DNA of 64,000 nt from Bog-473 sp963787485. Lineage in GTDB: Bacteria; Actinomycetota; Acidimicrobiia; Acidimicrobiales; RAAP-2. The stretch covers positions 248,001 through 312,000 of the forward strand of contig CAWBDF010000007.1 in the NCBI GenBank assembly GCA_963787485.1. The letters run 5' to 3'. The notes under the pieces were generated by a model. It was given only the letters and a program-made list of their open reading frames with translations, was not told the origin of the DNA and searched no databases. Positions within the stretch are counted from its first letter, which is position 1. Every line of letters begins with the position of its first letter. Shown one piece after another: positions 25,226-32,999 of this stretch. Made by a program: the position numbers and the translations under genes.

Positions 25226-26220
25226 CGACAGAGGTGGACGACCTCCTGGTCGATTCCTACGGGAGGATCCACGACGATCTGCGCATCTCGGTCACAGACC
25301 GCTGCAACCTGCGCTGTGTGTACTGCATGGACGACGACGTCGAGTTCATGCCGCGGAGCGACATCTTGACCTTCGAGGAGATCGAGCGCGTGGCGACCGT
25401 GGCCCACCAGCTCGGTGTGAAGGCGGTGCGCATCACCGGGGGAGAACCTTTGGTGAGAAAGTCGGTGGTCGACCTGGTGCACCGGATCGCCGGCATCGGA
25501 TTCGCGGACGTGTCGATGACCACCAACGGACTCCTGCTCCCTCCCGTTGCCGGGGCGCTGCGAGAAGCCGGCCTCACCCGCGTCAACATCAGCTGCGACT
25601 CGCTTCGTCCCGAGCGGTTTGCCCGCATCCGTCGCCGAGGCACCCTCGACGACGTGCTCGCGGCCATGGACGTCGCCGAGGCGGCAGGTCTCTCACCGGT
25701 CAGGGTGAACGTGGTCCTCATGGCGGGGCTCAACGACGACGAGATAGTCGACTTCGCGGCCTTCGCGCGTCGGACGGGTCGCGCCGTGCGATTCATTGAG
25801 TTCATGCCGCTCGACTCGGGCGGCCGCTGGACACGCGACCGCCTGGTCCCGGGCGACGTGGTGGTGCGGACGATCTCGGAGCGTTGGCCCCTCGAATCCT
25901 GCTCGCCACCGGGCGACCCGGCGCCGGCAGAGCGTTACCGATTCGTCGACGGGGGCGGTGAGATCGGGGTGATCTCCAGCGTGACCCGCCCCTTCTGCGC
26001 CTCCTGCAACCGCCTCCGGCTGACCGCGGATGGGGCCATCCGCAACTGCCTCTTCTCCAACGACGAGCCCTCGGCGCGTGATCTGATGCGCGGTGGCGGC
26101 TCCGACGACGACCTGATCCAGTTGATCCGCGCCTGCCTGGCGCGCAAGCTCCCCGGGCACGGGATCAACAACCCGGTGTTCGTTCGCCCTCGCCGGTCCA
26201 TGTCCATGATCGGCGGATGA
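25222..26220 (+). CDS. moaA: GTP 3',8-cyclase MoaA
   Basis: 332 aa radical-SAM enzyme for the first step of molybdenum cofactor synthesis. The N-terminal cluster motif is CNLRCVYC and the second cluster is in PFCASCNRLRLTADG with a further Cys in IRNCLF. RITGGEPLVRKSVVDLV and the C-terminal MSMIGG, where the GG tail is essential in known MoaA, are present. The GTG start overlaps the moeA stop. The stop codon lies in the first copy of a 28-bp tandem repeat. Confidence 0.96.
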   Translation: MTTEVDDLLVDSYGRIHDDLRISVTDRCNLRCVYCMDDDVEFMPRSDILTFEEIERVATVAHQLGVKAVRITGGEPLVRKSVVDLVHRIAGIGFADVSMTTNGLLLPPVAGALREAGLTRVNISCDSLRPERFARIRRRGTLDDVLAAMDVAEAAGLSPVRVNVVLMAGLNDDEIVDFAAFARRTGRAVRFIEFMPLDSGGRWTRDRLVPGDVVVRTISERWPLESCSPPGDPAPAERYRFVDGGGEIGVISSVTRPFCASCNRLRLTADGAIRNCLFSNDEPSARDLMRGGGSDDDLIQLIRACLARKLPGHGINNPVFVRPRRSMSMIGG

Positions 26221-26284
26221 CGCCTCAGTGTCCATGATCGGCGGATGACGCCTCAGTGTCCATGATCGGCGGATGACGCCTCAG
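26201..26284. repeat. Three perfect 28-bp tandem repeats spanning moaA stop and mogA start
   Basis: Copies are 26201-26228, 26229-26256 and 26257-26284, with no mismatch. Each contains GGATGACGCC, that is an ATGA. In copy 1 it holds the moaA TGA; in copy 3 it is the ATG of the mogA gene. A single ancestral stop/start overlap is the simplest origin. Confidence 0.95.
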
Positions 26285-26740
26285 GCCAAGGTCCTCACGG
26301 TCTCCACCTCCGTCCACGCGGGCACCCGGGAGGACGCGTCGGGTGCCGCGCTGTCGGACCGGCTCGGTGCCGCCGGCTTCGAGGTCGTCGAGACGAGGGT
26401 CTCCCCCGATGGGATCGAACCCGTTGCCGAGGCCATCCGGTCCATGGCGGACCGGTTCGCCGGGCTCCTCGTCACCACCGGAGGGACGGGATTCGCACCG
26501 ACCGACGTGACCCCCGAGGCCACCGCCCTGGTGCTCGAGCGGGAAGCGCCGGGGCTGGCCGAGGCCACCCGCGCCCCGAGCCACCTCGGTGCCCTCTCCC
26601 GCGGACGGGCGGGCACTGTCGGGCGCTGTCTCGTGCTCAACGTCCCGGGCTCACCCGCGGGCGCGATCGAGTCCATTGAGGCCGTGCTCCCCGTGGTGCC
26701 CCATGCACTCGAGCTCCTGGCCGGAGGCAGACCGCACTGA
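26273..26740 (+). CDS. mogA: Molybdopterin adenylyltransferase MogA/MoaB
   Basis: 155 aa. It holds VLTVSTSVHAGTREDASG (substrate loop), VTTGGTGFAPTDVTPEAT and VLNVPGSPAGAIESIEAVLP, the three signatures of MogA/MoaB proteins, which adenylylate molybdopterin before molybdenum insertion by MoeA. The ATG is in the third copy of the 28-bp repeat. The equivalent ATG of copy 1 would run into a stop after six codons, so only the third copy's start is useful. Confidence 0.92.
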   Translation: MTPQAKVLTVSTSVHAGTREDASGAALSDRLGAAGFEVVETRVSPDGIEPVAEAIRSMADRFAGLLVTTGGTGFAPTDVTPEATALVLEREAPGLAEATRAPSHLGALSRGRAGTVGRCLVLNVPGSPAGAIESIEAVLPVVPHALELLAGGRPH

Positions 26741-26804
26741 GGCGCCGCGGCGGGCGCGAAGTGGCCGAGCTCGGCCTCCCGACTCGGGAACCCGCGCCGC
26801 GAAC

Positions 26805-27041
26805 TCAGCCCCCCGACACGGGAGGCAGCACCGCGAGCTCGTCGCCGTCACCCAGCAGTGCGTCATCGCCGGCCGGTTCCCCGTTGAGCCAGATACGGCT
26901 GACCTGGAGCACCTCGACGAAGCGCGCCCCGTAGCGGGACGCTGCCTCGCTCAATGCGTCGCCGACCGTGGCGCCGAAGACCGTGTCCTCCCCGGTCCCG
27001 GCCGCGTCACGAGCCGGGCCGAACAGTCTCAGGGTCGCCAT
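26805..27041 (-). CDS. moaD: Molybdopterin synthase sulfur carrier subunit MoaD
   Basis: 78-aa ubiquitin-like protein starting MATLRLFGPARDAAG and ending DELAVLPPVSGG. The terminal Gly-Gly is thiocarboxylated and gives sulfur to MoaE. No Shine-Dalgarno sequence is visible before the ATG at 27041. A dyad structure (27048-27099) begins seven bases upstream. It is divergent from the HTH-TOBE regulator and on the opposite strand to the moaE-moeA-moaA-mogA operon. Confidence 0.93.
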   Translation of the reverse strand: MATLRLFGPARDAAGTGEDTVFGATVGDALSEAASRYGARFVEVLQVSRIWLNGEPAGDDALLGDGDELAVLPPVSGG

Positions 27042-27047
27042 GACGGA

Positions 27048-27099
27048 CCGATGCGCGCCGGGCGGTGCCTCCGGGCACCCACGAACGCGGACGCATCGG
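27048..27099. promoter_or_regulatory. Nested inverted repeats in the moaD/regulator promoter
   Basis: An outer pair CCGATGCG (27048-27055) and CGCATCGG (27092-27099) encloses an inner pair GGTGCC (27064-27069) and GGCACC (27074-27079). The two are nearly concentric. They occupy most of the 96 bp between moaD and the divergent regulator gene. This may be an operator for that regulator or an RNA hairpin in the moaD leader. Confidence 0.45.
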
Positions 27100-27125
27100 C
27101 CGGCGGGCGGAAGCCACCCCCGTGG

Positions 27126-27131
27126 TACCGT
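27126..27131 (+). promoter_or_regulatory. -10-like box for a leaderless HTH-TOBE transcript
   Basis: TACCGT matches TANNNT and ends six bases before the ATG at 27138, the spacing of leaderless actinobacterial promoters. No Shine-Dalgarno sequence precedes the ATG, which agrees. Confidence 0.35.
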
Positions 27132-27137
27132 GCCGAA

Positions 27138-27545
27138 ATGTCCACCTTCCAGATCGGGGAGGCGGCCGAGCTTCTGGGCGTGAGTGCCGACACCCTGCGC
27201 CGGTGGATCGACTCAGGCCGGCTGCCGGCGACGAAGACGCCGGGTGGCCGCAGGATCGTCGAGGGCACGGACCTGGCTCGTCTGGCCCAGTCCTTGGCCT
27301 CCGCCCCGGGGAAGGACGCGCTCTGGCCGGCGTCGGCCCGCAACCGGATGGTCGGCTTCGTCACGAACGTCACACGCGACACCGTCATGGCCCAGGTCGA
27401 CATGGTGTGCGGCCCCTACCGGATCGTGTCGTTGATGAGCCGCGAGGCGGCCGACGAGTTGGGCCTGGCCACCGGCGTGGTGGCGGTCGCCTCCGTCAAG
27501 GCGACCAACGTCACCGTCGAGCTCCCGCACGAGAAGGGCCGCTAG
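27138..27545 (+). CDS. HTH (MerR-like) plus TOBE molybdate-binding regulator
   Basis: 135 aa. Residues 1-45 form a MerR/excisionase-type helix-turn-helix: FQIGEAAELLGVSADTLRRWIDSGRLPATKTPGGRRIV. Residues ~65-130 are a TOBE/Mop domain (NRMVGFVTNVTRDTVMAQVDMVCG, then VVAVASVKATNVTVEL) that binds molybdate. The combination suggests a molybdate-responsive regulator. Its position, divergent to moaD and inside the cofactor island, supports control of these genes. The last 35 bp overlap the convergent moaC gene. Confidence 0.85.
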   Translation: MSTFQIGEAAELLGVSADTLRRWIDSGRLPATKTPGGRRIVEGTDLARLAQSLASAPGKDALWPASARNRMVGFVTNVTRDTVMAQVDMVCGPYRIVSLMSREAADELGLATGVVAVASVKATNVTVELPHEKGR

Positions 27546-28005
27546 CGGCCCTCCCCCATTCGCCCGACCGGCCCCCCGACTTGTGCCACACGGCGAGGTC
27601 GTCGAGCGTGGCGTTGGGGTCCTCCGAGAGCACCTCCTCCAACAACGACAGGCCCGCACCGGCGCAGGCCACCAGAGCCTCCATCTCGACACCCGTCTGG
27701 GCCACCACCTGGGTCATCGCCTCGACCTCCAGTGCACCCGGACGGATCTGGACGCGCACCGTGATCCCCTCCAGCGGCAGGGGATGGCACAGCGGAATCA
27801 GATCCCACGTGCGCTTGGCCGCCTGGTGCCCCGCCAGCTCGGCGGTCCGCAGCGGACGCCGCTCGTCGTCGGCCAGCAACCGACCGATGTCCGCCGTCGT
27901 ATGAATCACGCACCGCGCCGTGGCGCGCCGGAGCGTCGACGGCTTCCTCGTCACGTCCACCATCCGGGCGCGACCCTGTCCGTCGAGGTGGGTGAACGCG
28001 CTCAT
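27511..28005 (-). CDS. moaC: Cyclic pyranopterin monophosphate synthase MoaC
   Basis: 164 aa. KRTWDLIPLCHPLPLEGI and TGVEMEALVACAGAGLSLLE are the active-site signatures; the start SAFTHLDGQGRARMVDV is also typical. MoaC works with MoaA to form cPMP. ATG 28005 is used; a TTG three codons earlier is possible. The 3' end overlaps the convergent HTH-TOBE gene by 35 bp, and the C-terminal tail after GEWG is low in complexity, so read-through into antisense sequence is likely. Confidence 0.93.
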   Translation of the reverse strand: MSAFTHLDGQGRARMVDVTRKPSTLRRATARCVIHTTADIGRLLADDERRPLRTAELAGHQAAKRTWDLIPLCHPLPLEGITVRVQIRPGALEVEAMTQVVAQTGVEMEALVACAGAGLSLLEEVLSEDPNATLDDLAVWHKSGGRSGEWGRAASGPSRAGARR

Positions 28006-28018
28006 GGCGCGCAATATA

Positions 28019-28056
28019 CCCCTGGACCGGCGGCGTGCCCCTGGACCGGCGGCGTC
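28019..28056. repeat. 19-bp tandem duplication upstream of moaC
   Basis: Two 19-bp copies (28019-28037, 28038-28056) differ only at the last base. They begin 13 bp beyond the moaC start and therefore lie in its promoter region, between moaC and the divergent moxR gene. Confidence 0.7.
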
Positions 28057-28143
28057 CAGCTCCCGACCGGGTCACCCCCGAGTTCTGGCCTTCAGCAGGC
28101 TGGCTTCGCCCCCCTGCGCCCCCGTACGCCATGATGCAGTCTG

Positions 28144-29077
28144 ATGGTGGCACCGCACCTGCCCTCCGATCTCAGTGGACCGGACGACGTGGCCTCGGCT
28201 TTCGAGCACCACGGCTACCTCCCTGACGAGGCCCTCTCCACCGTGGTGTTCCTCGCTTTGCGCATGCAGCGCCCCCTCTTCTTGGAGGGCGAGGCCGGGG
28301 TGGGCAAGACGGAGGTCGCCAAGGTGCTGGCTCGCTGGACCGGAGCCGAGCTCCTCCGGCTGCAGTGCTACGACGGGATCGACGTGGCTCAGGCGATCTA
28401 CGAATGGGACTACGCGCGCCAACTCCTGCACCTCCGCGCCGCTGAGGTGGCGCGGTCGGGGCCGCTGTCGGGACCTTCGCTCGAGGACGAGCTGTTCTCC
28501 GAGCGCTTCCTGGTTCGTCGGCCCCTGCTCCGGGCCATCGCCGACTCCTCGACCGCCCCGGCCACTCCGGTCCTGCTGATCGACGAGGTCGACCGCGCCG
28601 ACGACGAGTTCGAGGCCCTCCTCCTCGAGATCCTCTCCGACTACACGGTGACCATCCCCGAGCTCGGGACGTTCTCGACCGATCGACCCCCCGTCGTGGT
28701 CATCACCTCGAACCGGACGCGCGACGTGCACGACGCGCTCGAAGCGCCGCTGCCTGTACCACTGGGTGGAGCATCCCGAGATTGAGCGGGAGGTGGCCAT
28801 CCTCGAGCTCAAGGTCCCCGGAGTGGGGCGCGACCTGGCCCGCCAGCTGGCCACCGCCTCGGCCAGGTTGCGGAGCATGGGGCTCTACAAGGTGCCCGGC
28901 GTGGCCGAGACGATTGACTGGGCCCGTGCCCTCAACGCGCTGGGCGTGCGCCGGCTCGACGACGTGGCCGTGGATCGGACCTTGGGGAGCGTCCTCAAAT
29001 ACCGGGAGGACGCGGAGCGTGTCCGCGAGGCCGGGGTGGCGCGCATTGTGGACGCCGCCCTCGGCACGAAGGGCTGA
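28144..29077 (+). CDS. MoxR/CoxD-type AAA+ ATPase, reading frame broken by one base
   Basis: The first frame gives FLEGEAGVGKTEVAKVLA (Walker A), LLIDEVDRADDEFEALLLEIL (Walker B) and VVITSNRTRDVHDAL. The protein then continues in another frame with KRRCLYHWVEHPEIEREVAIL to residue ~310. Deleting the extra G at 28741 joins them. CoxD-type MoxR ATPases act with a VWA protein in assembling the [CuSMoO2] centre of CO dehydrogenase and in maturing related molybdenum hydroxylases. The VWA gene follows directly, its GTG 1 bp after the stop. Confidence 0.87.
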
Positions 29078-29078
29078 T

Positions 29079-30251
29079 GTGGCCACGATCGCCGAAGTGG
29101 CCGCCGGCTTCGGCGCTGCCCTCAGAGCAGGCGGGCTCCGCGCACCGCTGAGCGCGGTCAGCTCGTTCGCGCAGGCGCTCGACCAGCTGGGTGTCGACTC
29201 CCCGACCGCGGTCTACTGGGCCGGCCACAGCTCGTTCGTCCGGCGACCGGAGGACTCGGCCGCGTTCGCCACCATCTTCGCCACCTTCTTCTCGGGTTCG
29301 GGCACGTCGTGGCTTGGAGACGCCGGGCTGCCGGTGACATCGGCCGACGAACGGGAGGGCGAGGTCTCGGTGGAGCTCGACGCGCCGATCGCCGAGGACG
29401 CTCCTGAGCTCGTGGTCCGCTACAGCGCCCTCGAGGTGCTCACTCACAAGGACTTCGCGGACTGCACCGAAGAGGAGCTGCGTGAGATCGAGCGCCTCAT
29501 GCTCGCCATGGTGCACCGGCCGGCCCGCCGTCGATCACGCCGGCGCACCCCCACGAACCGGCCGCATGGCACGCCCGACCTCCGCCGGACGGTGCGGGCC
29601 GCAGTGCGCCACGGCGGGGAGACGCCGCGGCTTTACCGGCTCGGTCCCAGCTTCAAGGAACGCCCGCTGGTGCTGCTCCTGGACATCAGCGGCTCGATGG
29701 ATCCCTACAGCCGGGCCTTCCTCGGGTTCGCGCACGCCACGGTGTCGGTCCGTCGCCGCGTGGAGGTGTTCGCCCTCGGAACTCGCCTGACCCGGATCAC
29801 CCGGGCGCTGGCGTGGCGGGACCCCAGCCGGGCGGTCAAGGCGGCATCGGGCTCGGTCGACGACATGTCGGGCGGCACCCGCCTCGGCGAGGCGCTCGGG
29901 GTGTTCAACGACCGCTACGGCGTGGCCGGCATGGCCCGGGGGGCGGTGGTCGTCATCTTCTCGGACGGCTGGGACCGGGGCGACCCCGAGGTGATCGCAC
30001 GCGAGATGGGAAGGCTCGACCGTGTGGCGCACCGCATAGTGTGGGTGAATCCACTCAAATCCGCGCCGGGCTACGCGCCGCTTGCTCGAGGCATGGCGGC
30101 CGCCCTCCCGCACGTCGACGAATTTCTCGAGGGGCACTCGCTGGCATCGCTCGAAGGGCTCGTCGCCGTGATGGAACGCGAGGGGATGGGCAACGACCAG
30201 GCGACGAGGCGACGAGAAAGGGAACGGAAGGAACCGACACCATGGAGCTGA
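29079..30251 (+). CDS. VWA domain protein, CoxE type
   Basis: 390 aa from GTG 29079. The C-terminal von Willebrand A domain begins VLLLDISGSMDPYSRAF, an intact MIDAS DxSxS site, and continues with SGGTRLGEALG and FSDGWDRGDPE. The N-terminal half is the helical region of CoxE-like proteins. With the MoxR ATPase it forms the chelatase-like pair used to mature molybdenum hydroxylases. Its last codons overlap the ATG of the CoxG gene. Confidence 0.88.
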   Translation: MATIAEVAAGFGAALRAGGLRAPLSAVSSFAQALDQLGVDSPTAVYWAGHSSFVRRPEDSAAFATIFATFFSGSGTSWLGDAGLPVTSADEREGEVSVELDAPIAEDAPELVVRYSALEVLTHKDFADCTEEELREIERLMLAMVHRPARRRSRRRTPTNRPHGTPDLRRTVRAAVRHGGETPRLYRLGPSFKERPLVLLLDISGSMDPYSRAFLGFAHATVSVRRRVEVFALGTRLTRITRALAWRDPSRAVKAASGSVDDMSGGTRLGEALGVFNDRYGVAGMARGAVVVIFSDGWDRGDPEVIAREMGRLDRVAHRIVWVNPLKSAPGYAPLARGMAAALPHVDEFLEGHSLASLEGLVAVMEREGMGNDQATRRRERERKEPTPWS

Positions 30252-30919
30252 GCAACGAGTTCGAGGTCGGCGTGCCGCTCGACGACGCCTGGAAGATCTT
30301 GACTGACGTGGAGCGGATCGCTCCGTGCATGCCCGGAGCGGAGCTGCGGGAGATCGACGGCGACGAGTACCGCGGCGCGGTCAAGGTGAAGGTCGGCCCC
30401 ATCACGGCCGAGTACCGGGGGGCGGCCCATTTCGTGGAGCGCGACGACGCCGCGCACCGGGCCGTGTTGCTCGCCGAGGGCCGCGAGGCGCGCGGCCAGG
30501 GCAATGCCTCGGCCACCATCACGGCGACGCTCGAGCCCGCCGGCGATGCCACAAAGGTCTCGGTGAACACCGACCTCCAGATCACCGGGAAGGTGGCGCA
30601 ATTCGGACGCGGCGTGCTGGCCGACGTCTCGACCAAGCTGTTGGGCCAGTTCGTGGAGAACCTCGAGAAGACCGTGGCGTCGACGACCAACGGCGCCTCG
30701 CATGGGCCCGACACGCCCGGCAGTGCCACCGCAGACACGTCGGGCCCGACGGTCCGTTCCGTCGCGGCAGCCCCGAACGAGCCCGTCGATCTCCTCAAGT
30801 TGGCCGGCACCCCGGTCACCAAGCGGGTCGCCCCGTTGCTCGGGGCGATCGTCGGCGTCCTGTTGGTGGTGGCCGCGCTGCGGTCCCGGTCCCGCCGCCG
30901 AGCACGGCGACGCGCCTGA
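30242..30919 (+). CDS. CoxG-type SRPBCC membrane-anchored protein
   Basis: 225 aa. Residues 1-~145 are an SRPBCC/CoxG domain (MELSNEFEVGVPLDDAWKIL, then APCMPGAELREIDGDEYRG and VKVGPITAEYRGAAHF). A proline/threonine-rich linker follows. The C terminus has a membrane segment VAPLLGAIVGVLLVVAAL and a positively charged tail. CoxG proteins recruit CO dehydrogenase to the membrane and help deliver electrons to quinone. Its presence implies a membrane-associated molybdenum hydroxylase. Confidence 0.9.
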   Translation: MELSNEFEVGVPLDDAWKILTDVERIAPCMPGAELREIDGDEYRGAVKVKVGPITAEYRGAAHFVERDDAAHRAVLLAEGREARGQGNASATITATLEPAGDATKVSVNTDLQITGKVAQFGRGVLADVSTKLLGQFVENLEKTVASTTNGASHGPDTPGSATADTSGPTVRSVAAAPNEPVDLLKLAGTPVTKRVAPLLGAIVGVLLVVAALRSRSRRRARRRA

Positions 30920-30948
30920 TCCCCGAGACGCAAGCAACGAGTCGCGCC

Positions 30949-32571
30949 GTGACCCTGCGCCCCCTCGAGGGTCCCCCTACCATCCCGAGCGTCGTCAGAA
31001 CGGCGGCGGAGCGCTTCGGGGACCGCGACTTCCTCGTCGCTCCGGGAAAGCGGCTGACCTTCTCCGAAGCCGACGAGCAGTCCCGCCGGCTGGCCGCACG
31101 CCTGCTCCGAGGCGGTGTCGGAAAGGGGACCCGAGTGGGGATCCTGTTCCCCCAGGGGCCTGATTTCATGGTGGCGTTCCTGGCCGCGGCCAGAGTCGGC
31201 GCCATCCCGGTCCTGCTGAGCACGTTCTTGAAGCCCTCCGAGCTCCGTCGTGCCGTCCGCCACGCGGACGTGTCGCTCTTGATGGCCCCGCGCCACCTGC
31301 TCGGGCGCGACATGCAGGAGGAGTGCGAGGCGACCTGGGCCGGGCTGGGCAGCGCCACCGAGGCACAGGTGTGGCTCCCCGAGTCGCCCTATCTGCGCCA
31401 AGTGTGGCTCGCGGGTGGGGGGGACCGCCCCTGGGTGACGTCCATCCCGTCGATCGGAGAGCTCGACGACCCCGTGCTGTCCGACGAGCTGCTGGGTCAG
31501 CTCGAATCCGAGGTCTCACCGTCGGACCCGATGGTCATGATCCACACCTCGGGCGCCACCGCGGAACCCAAGACGGTCGTTCACACCCACGGGGCGCAGG
31601 TCCGCCACGCCTGGACCTTGGCTCAGCTCTACGAGCTCGACCCCGATGTGCGCACCTTCACCACCATGCCGTTCTTCTGGGTGGGCGGACTGACGGTGAT
31701 CCTGCTCAGTCATCTGCTGGTGGGGGCCACGGTCCTGACGGTGGAGCGCATGGACGGTCCCGCCATGATCGACCTCATTCAAGGGGAGAAGGCGACCCGG
31801 CTGCTCGGCTGGACCTTGCTCGAACGGCTCACCTCCGACCCCGCGCTGGCCGGGCGCGACCTGTCGTGGCTCAAAGAGATCGAAGGACCGGCGTCCGGCG
31901 ACACCAAGAAGCACAACTCGCTCGGGATGTCCGAGACCAGCGGTCCGCACACCGCGGCATCAGCCACGGTGAACGCGCAGCCGTTGCCCGAGGACCTGCT
32001 GGGATCGTTCGGCCCTCCGGTGCCGGGCGTGCACCACAGGATCGTCGACCTCGAGACGGGATCGGTCGAGCTTCCCGACGGCGAGGAAGGCGAGATCCTG
32101 GTGCGCGGATACAGCGTGATGGACGGCCTCTACAAGAAAGAACGAGCCGCCACCTTCGACGAGGACGGCTGGTACCACACCGGAGACAAGGGGTACTTCC
32201 GCGACTCGTTCCTGTTCTTCACCGGGCGCAAGACCGACATGATCAAGACGGCCGGGGCCAACGTGGCACCGCGCGAGGTCGAGCTGGAGCTCGAGTCACT
32301 CCCGGGGGTGCAAGCGGCGTTCGTGGTCGGCCTGCCCGACGCGGAACGGGGCGAGATCGTCGCCAGCCTCGTGTGCCCCGAGCCGGGCGTGACCCTCGAC
32401 CCCGGTGCGTTGGTCGATCAGCTCGAGGAGCTGCTCTCGAGCTACAAGGTGCCCCGGACGATGATCGTCGTGCCCTACGACGAGGCGCCGTGGCTGCCCT
32501 CGGGAAAGGTCAGCAAGCCACGCGTCGCCGAACTGCTCAGCCAGCGTCGGCGGCCAGACGGACCGCCTTGA
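30949..32571 (+). CDS. AMP-dependent acyl-CoA synthetase/ligase
   Basis: 540 aa from GTG 30949. The P-loop reads MIHTSGATAEPKTVVHTH, a variant of TSGTTGxPK seen in cyclohexanecarboxylate-CoA-ligase-like proteins. NSLGMSETSGPHT is the adenylate motif, WYHTGDKGYF and GRKTDMIKTAGANVAPREVE follow, and the C-terminal lysine is in LPSGKVSKPRV. It would activate a carboxylic acid as CoA thioester. It is in the plus-strand moxR-coxE-coxG operon, so its product may be linked to the molybdenum enzyme. The last 35 bp overlap the convergent coxS gene. Confidence 0.88.
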   Translation: MTLRPLEGPPTIPSVVRTAAERFGDRDFLVAPGKRLTFSEADEQSRRLAARLLRGGVGKGTRVGILFPQGPDFMVAFLAAARVGAIPVLLSTFLKPSELRRAVRHADVSLLMAPRHLLGRDMQEECEATWAGLGSATEAQVWLPESPYLRQVWLAGGGDRPWVTSIPSIGELDDPVLSDELLGQLESEVSPSDPMVMIHTSGATAEPKTVVHTHGAQVRHAWTLAQLYELDPDVRTFTTMPFFWVGGLTVILLSHLLVGATVLTVERMDGPAMIDLIQGEKATRLLGWTLLERLTSDPALAGRDLSWLKEIEGPASGDTKKHNSLGMSETSGPHTAASATVNAQPLPEDLLGSFGPPVPGVHHRIVDLETGSVELPDGEEGEILVRGYSVMDGLYKKERAATFDEDGWYHTGDKGYFRDSFLFFTGRKTDMIKTAGANVAPREVELELESLPGVQAAFVVGLPDAERGEIVASLVCPEPGVTLDPGALVDQLEELLSSYKVPRTMIVVPYDEAPWLPSGKVSKPRVAELLSQRRRPDGPP

Positions 32572-32998
32572 TGATGCCCTGATAGCCGGTGCAACGGCAG
32601 AGGTTCCCGGAGAGCCCGGCGCGGATCTCGTCATCGTTCGGGTGCGGGTTGTCACGCAGGAACGCGGTCACCGACACGATGAAGCCGGGGGTGCAGAACC
32701 CGCACTGAAGCCCGTGGGCATCGCGAAAGGCCTGCTGCACCGGTGAGAGCCCTCCGTCGGAGTCGGCCATGGCCTCGATCGTGGTGACCTCCGAACCTTC
32801 GGCCTGCACGGCGAACATGAGGCAGGACCGGACCGCGGCCCCGTCCACCAGCACGGTGCAGGCACCGCACACCCCGTGCTCGCAACCCAGATGCGTCCCC
32901 GTCAGGTGGCACTCTTCACGAAGGAAGTCGGCGAGGGTGAGCCGAGGCTCCACCAGCGCCTCTCGCTCCTCGCCGTTGACCATGACGCGTACGACCAT
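32537..32998 (-). CDS. Molybdenum hydroxylase [2Fe-2S] small subunit, CoxS type
   Basis: 153 aa. The plant-type cluster ligands are in CEHGVCGACTVLVDG plus a following Cys (VRSC); the second cluster is in QCGFCTPGFI and NLCRCTGYQGI. This is the complete pattern of CoxS/XdhA-type iron-sulfur subunits that pass electrons from molybdenum to FAD. ATG 32998 lies just after the coxM stop; GTG 33007 or 33010 are alternatives. No large molybdenum subunit follows: the next gene is a convergent ligase. Confidence 0.93.
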   Translation of the reverse strand: MVVRVMVNGEEREALVEPRLTLADFLREECHLTGTHLGCEHGVCGACTVLVDGAAVRSCLMFAVQAEGSEVTTIEAMADSDGGLSPVQQAFRDAHGLQCGFCTPGFIVSVTAFLRDNPHPNDDEIRAGLSGNLCRCTGYQGIIKAVRLAADAG

Positions 32999-32999
32999 C

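Noticed and set aside
26201..26284. CRISPR array
   Set aside because: The 28-bp copies are head to tail with no spacers, and no cas gene is near.
27042..27137. Molybdenum cofactor riboswitch
   Set aside because: The region is shorter than known Moco RNA motifs, and I cannot match its conserved core.
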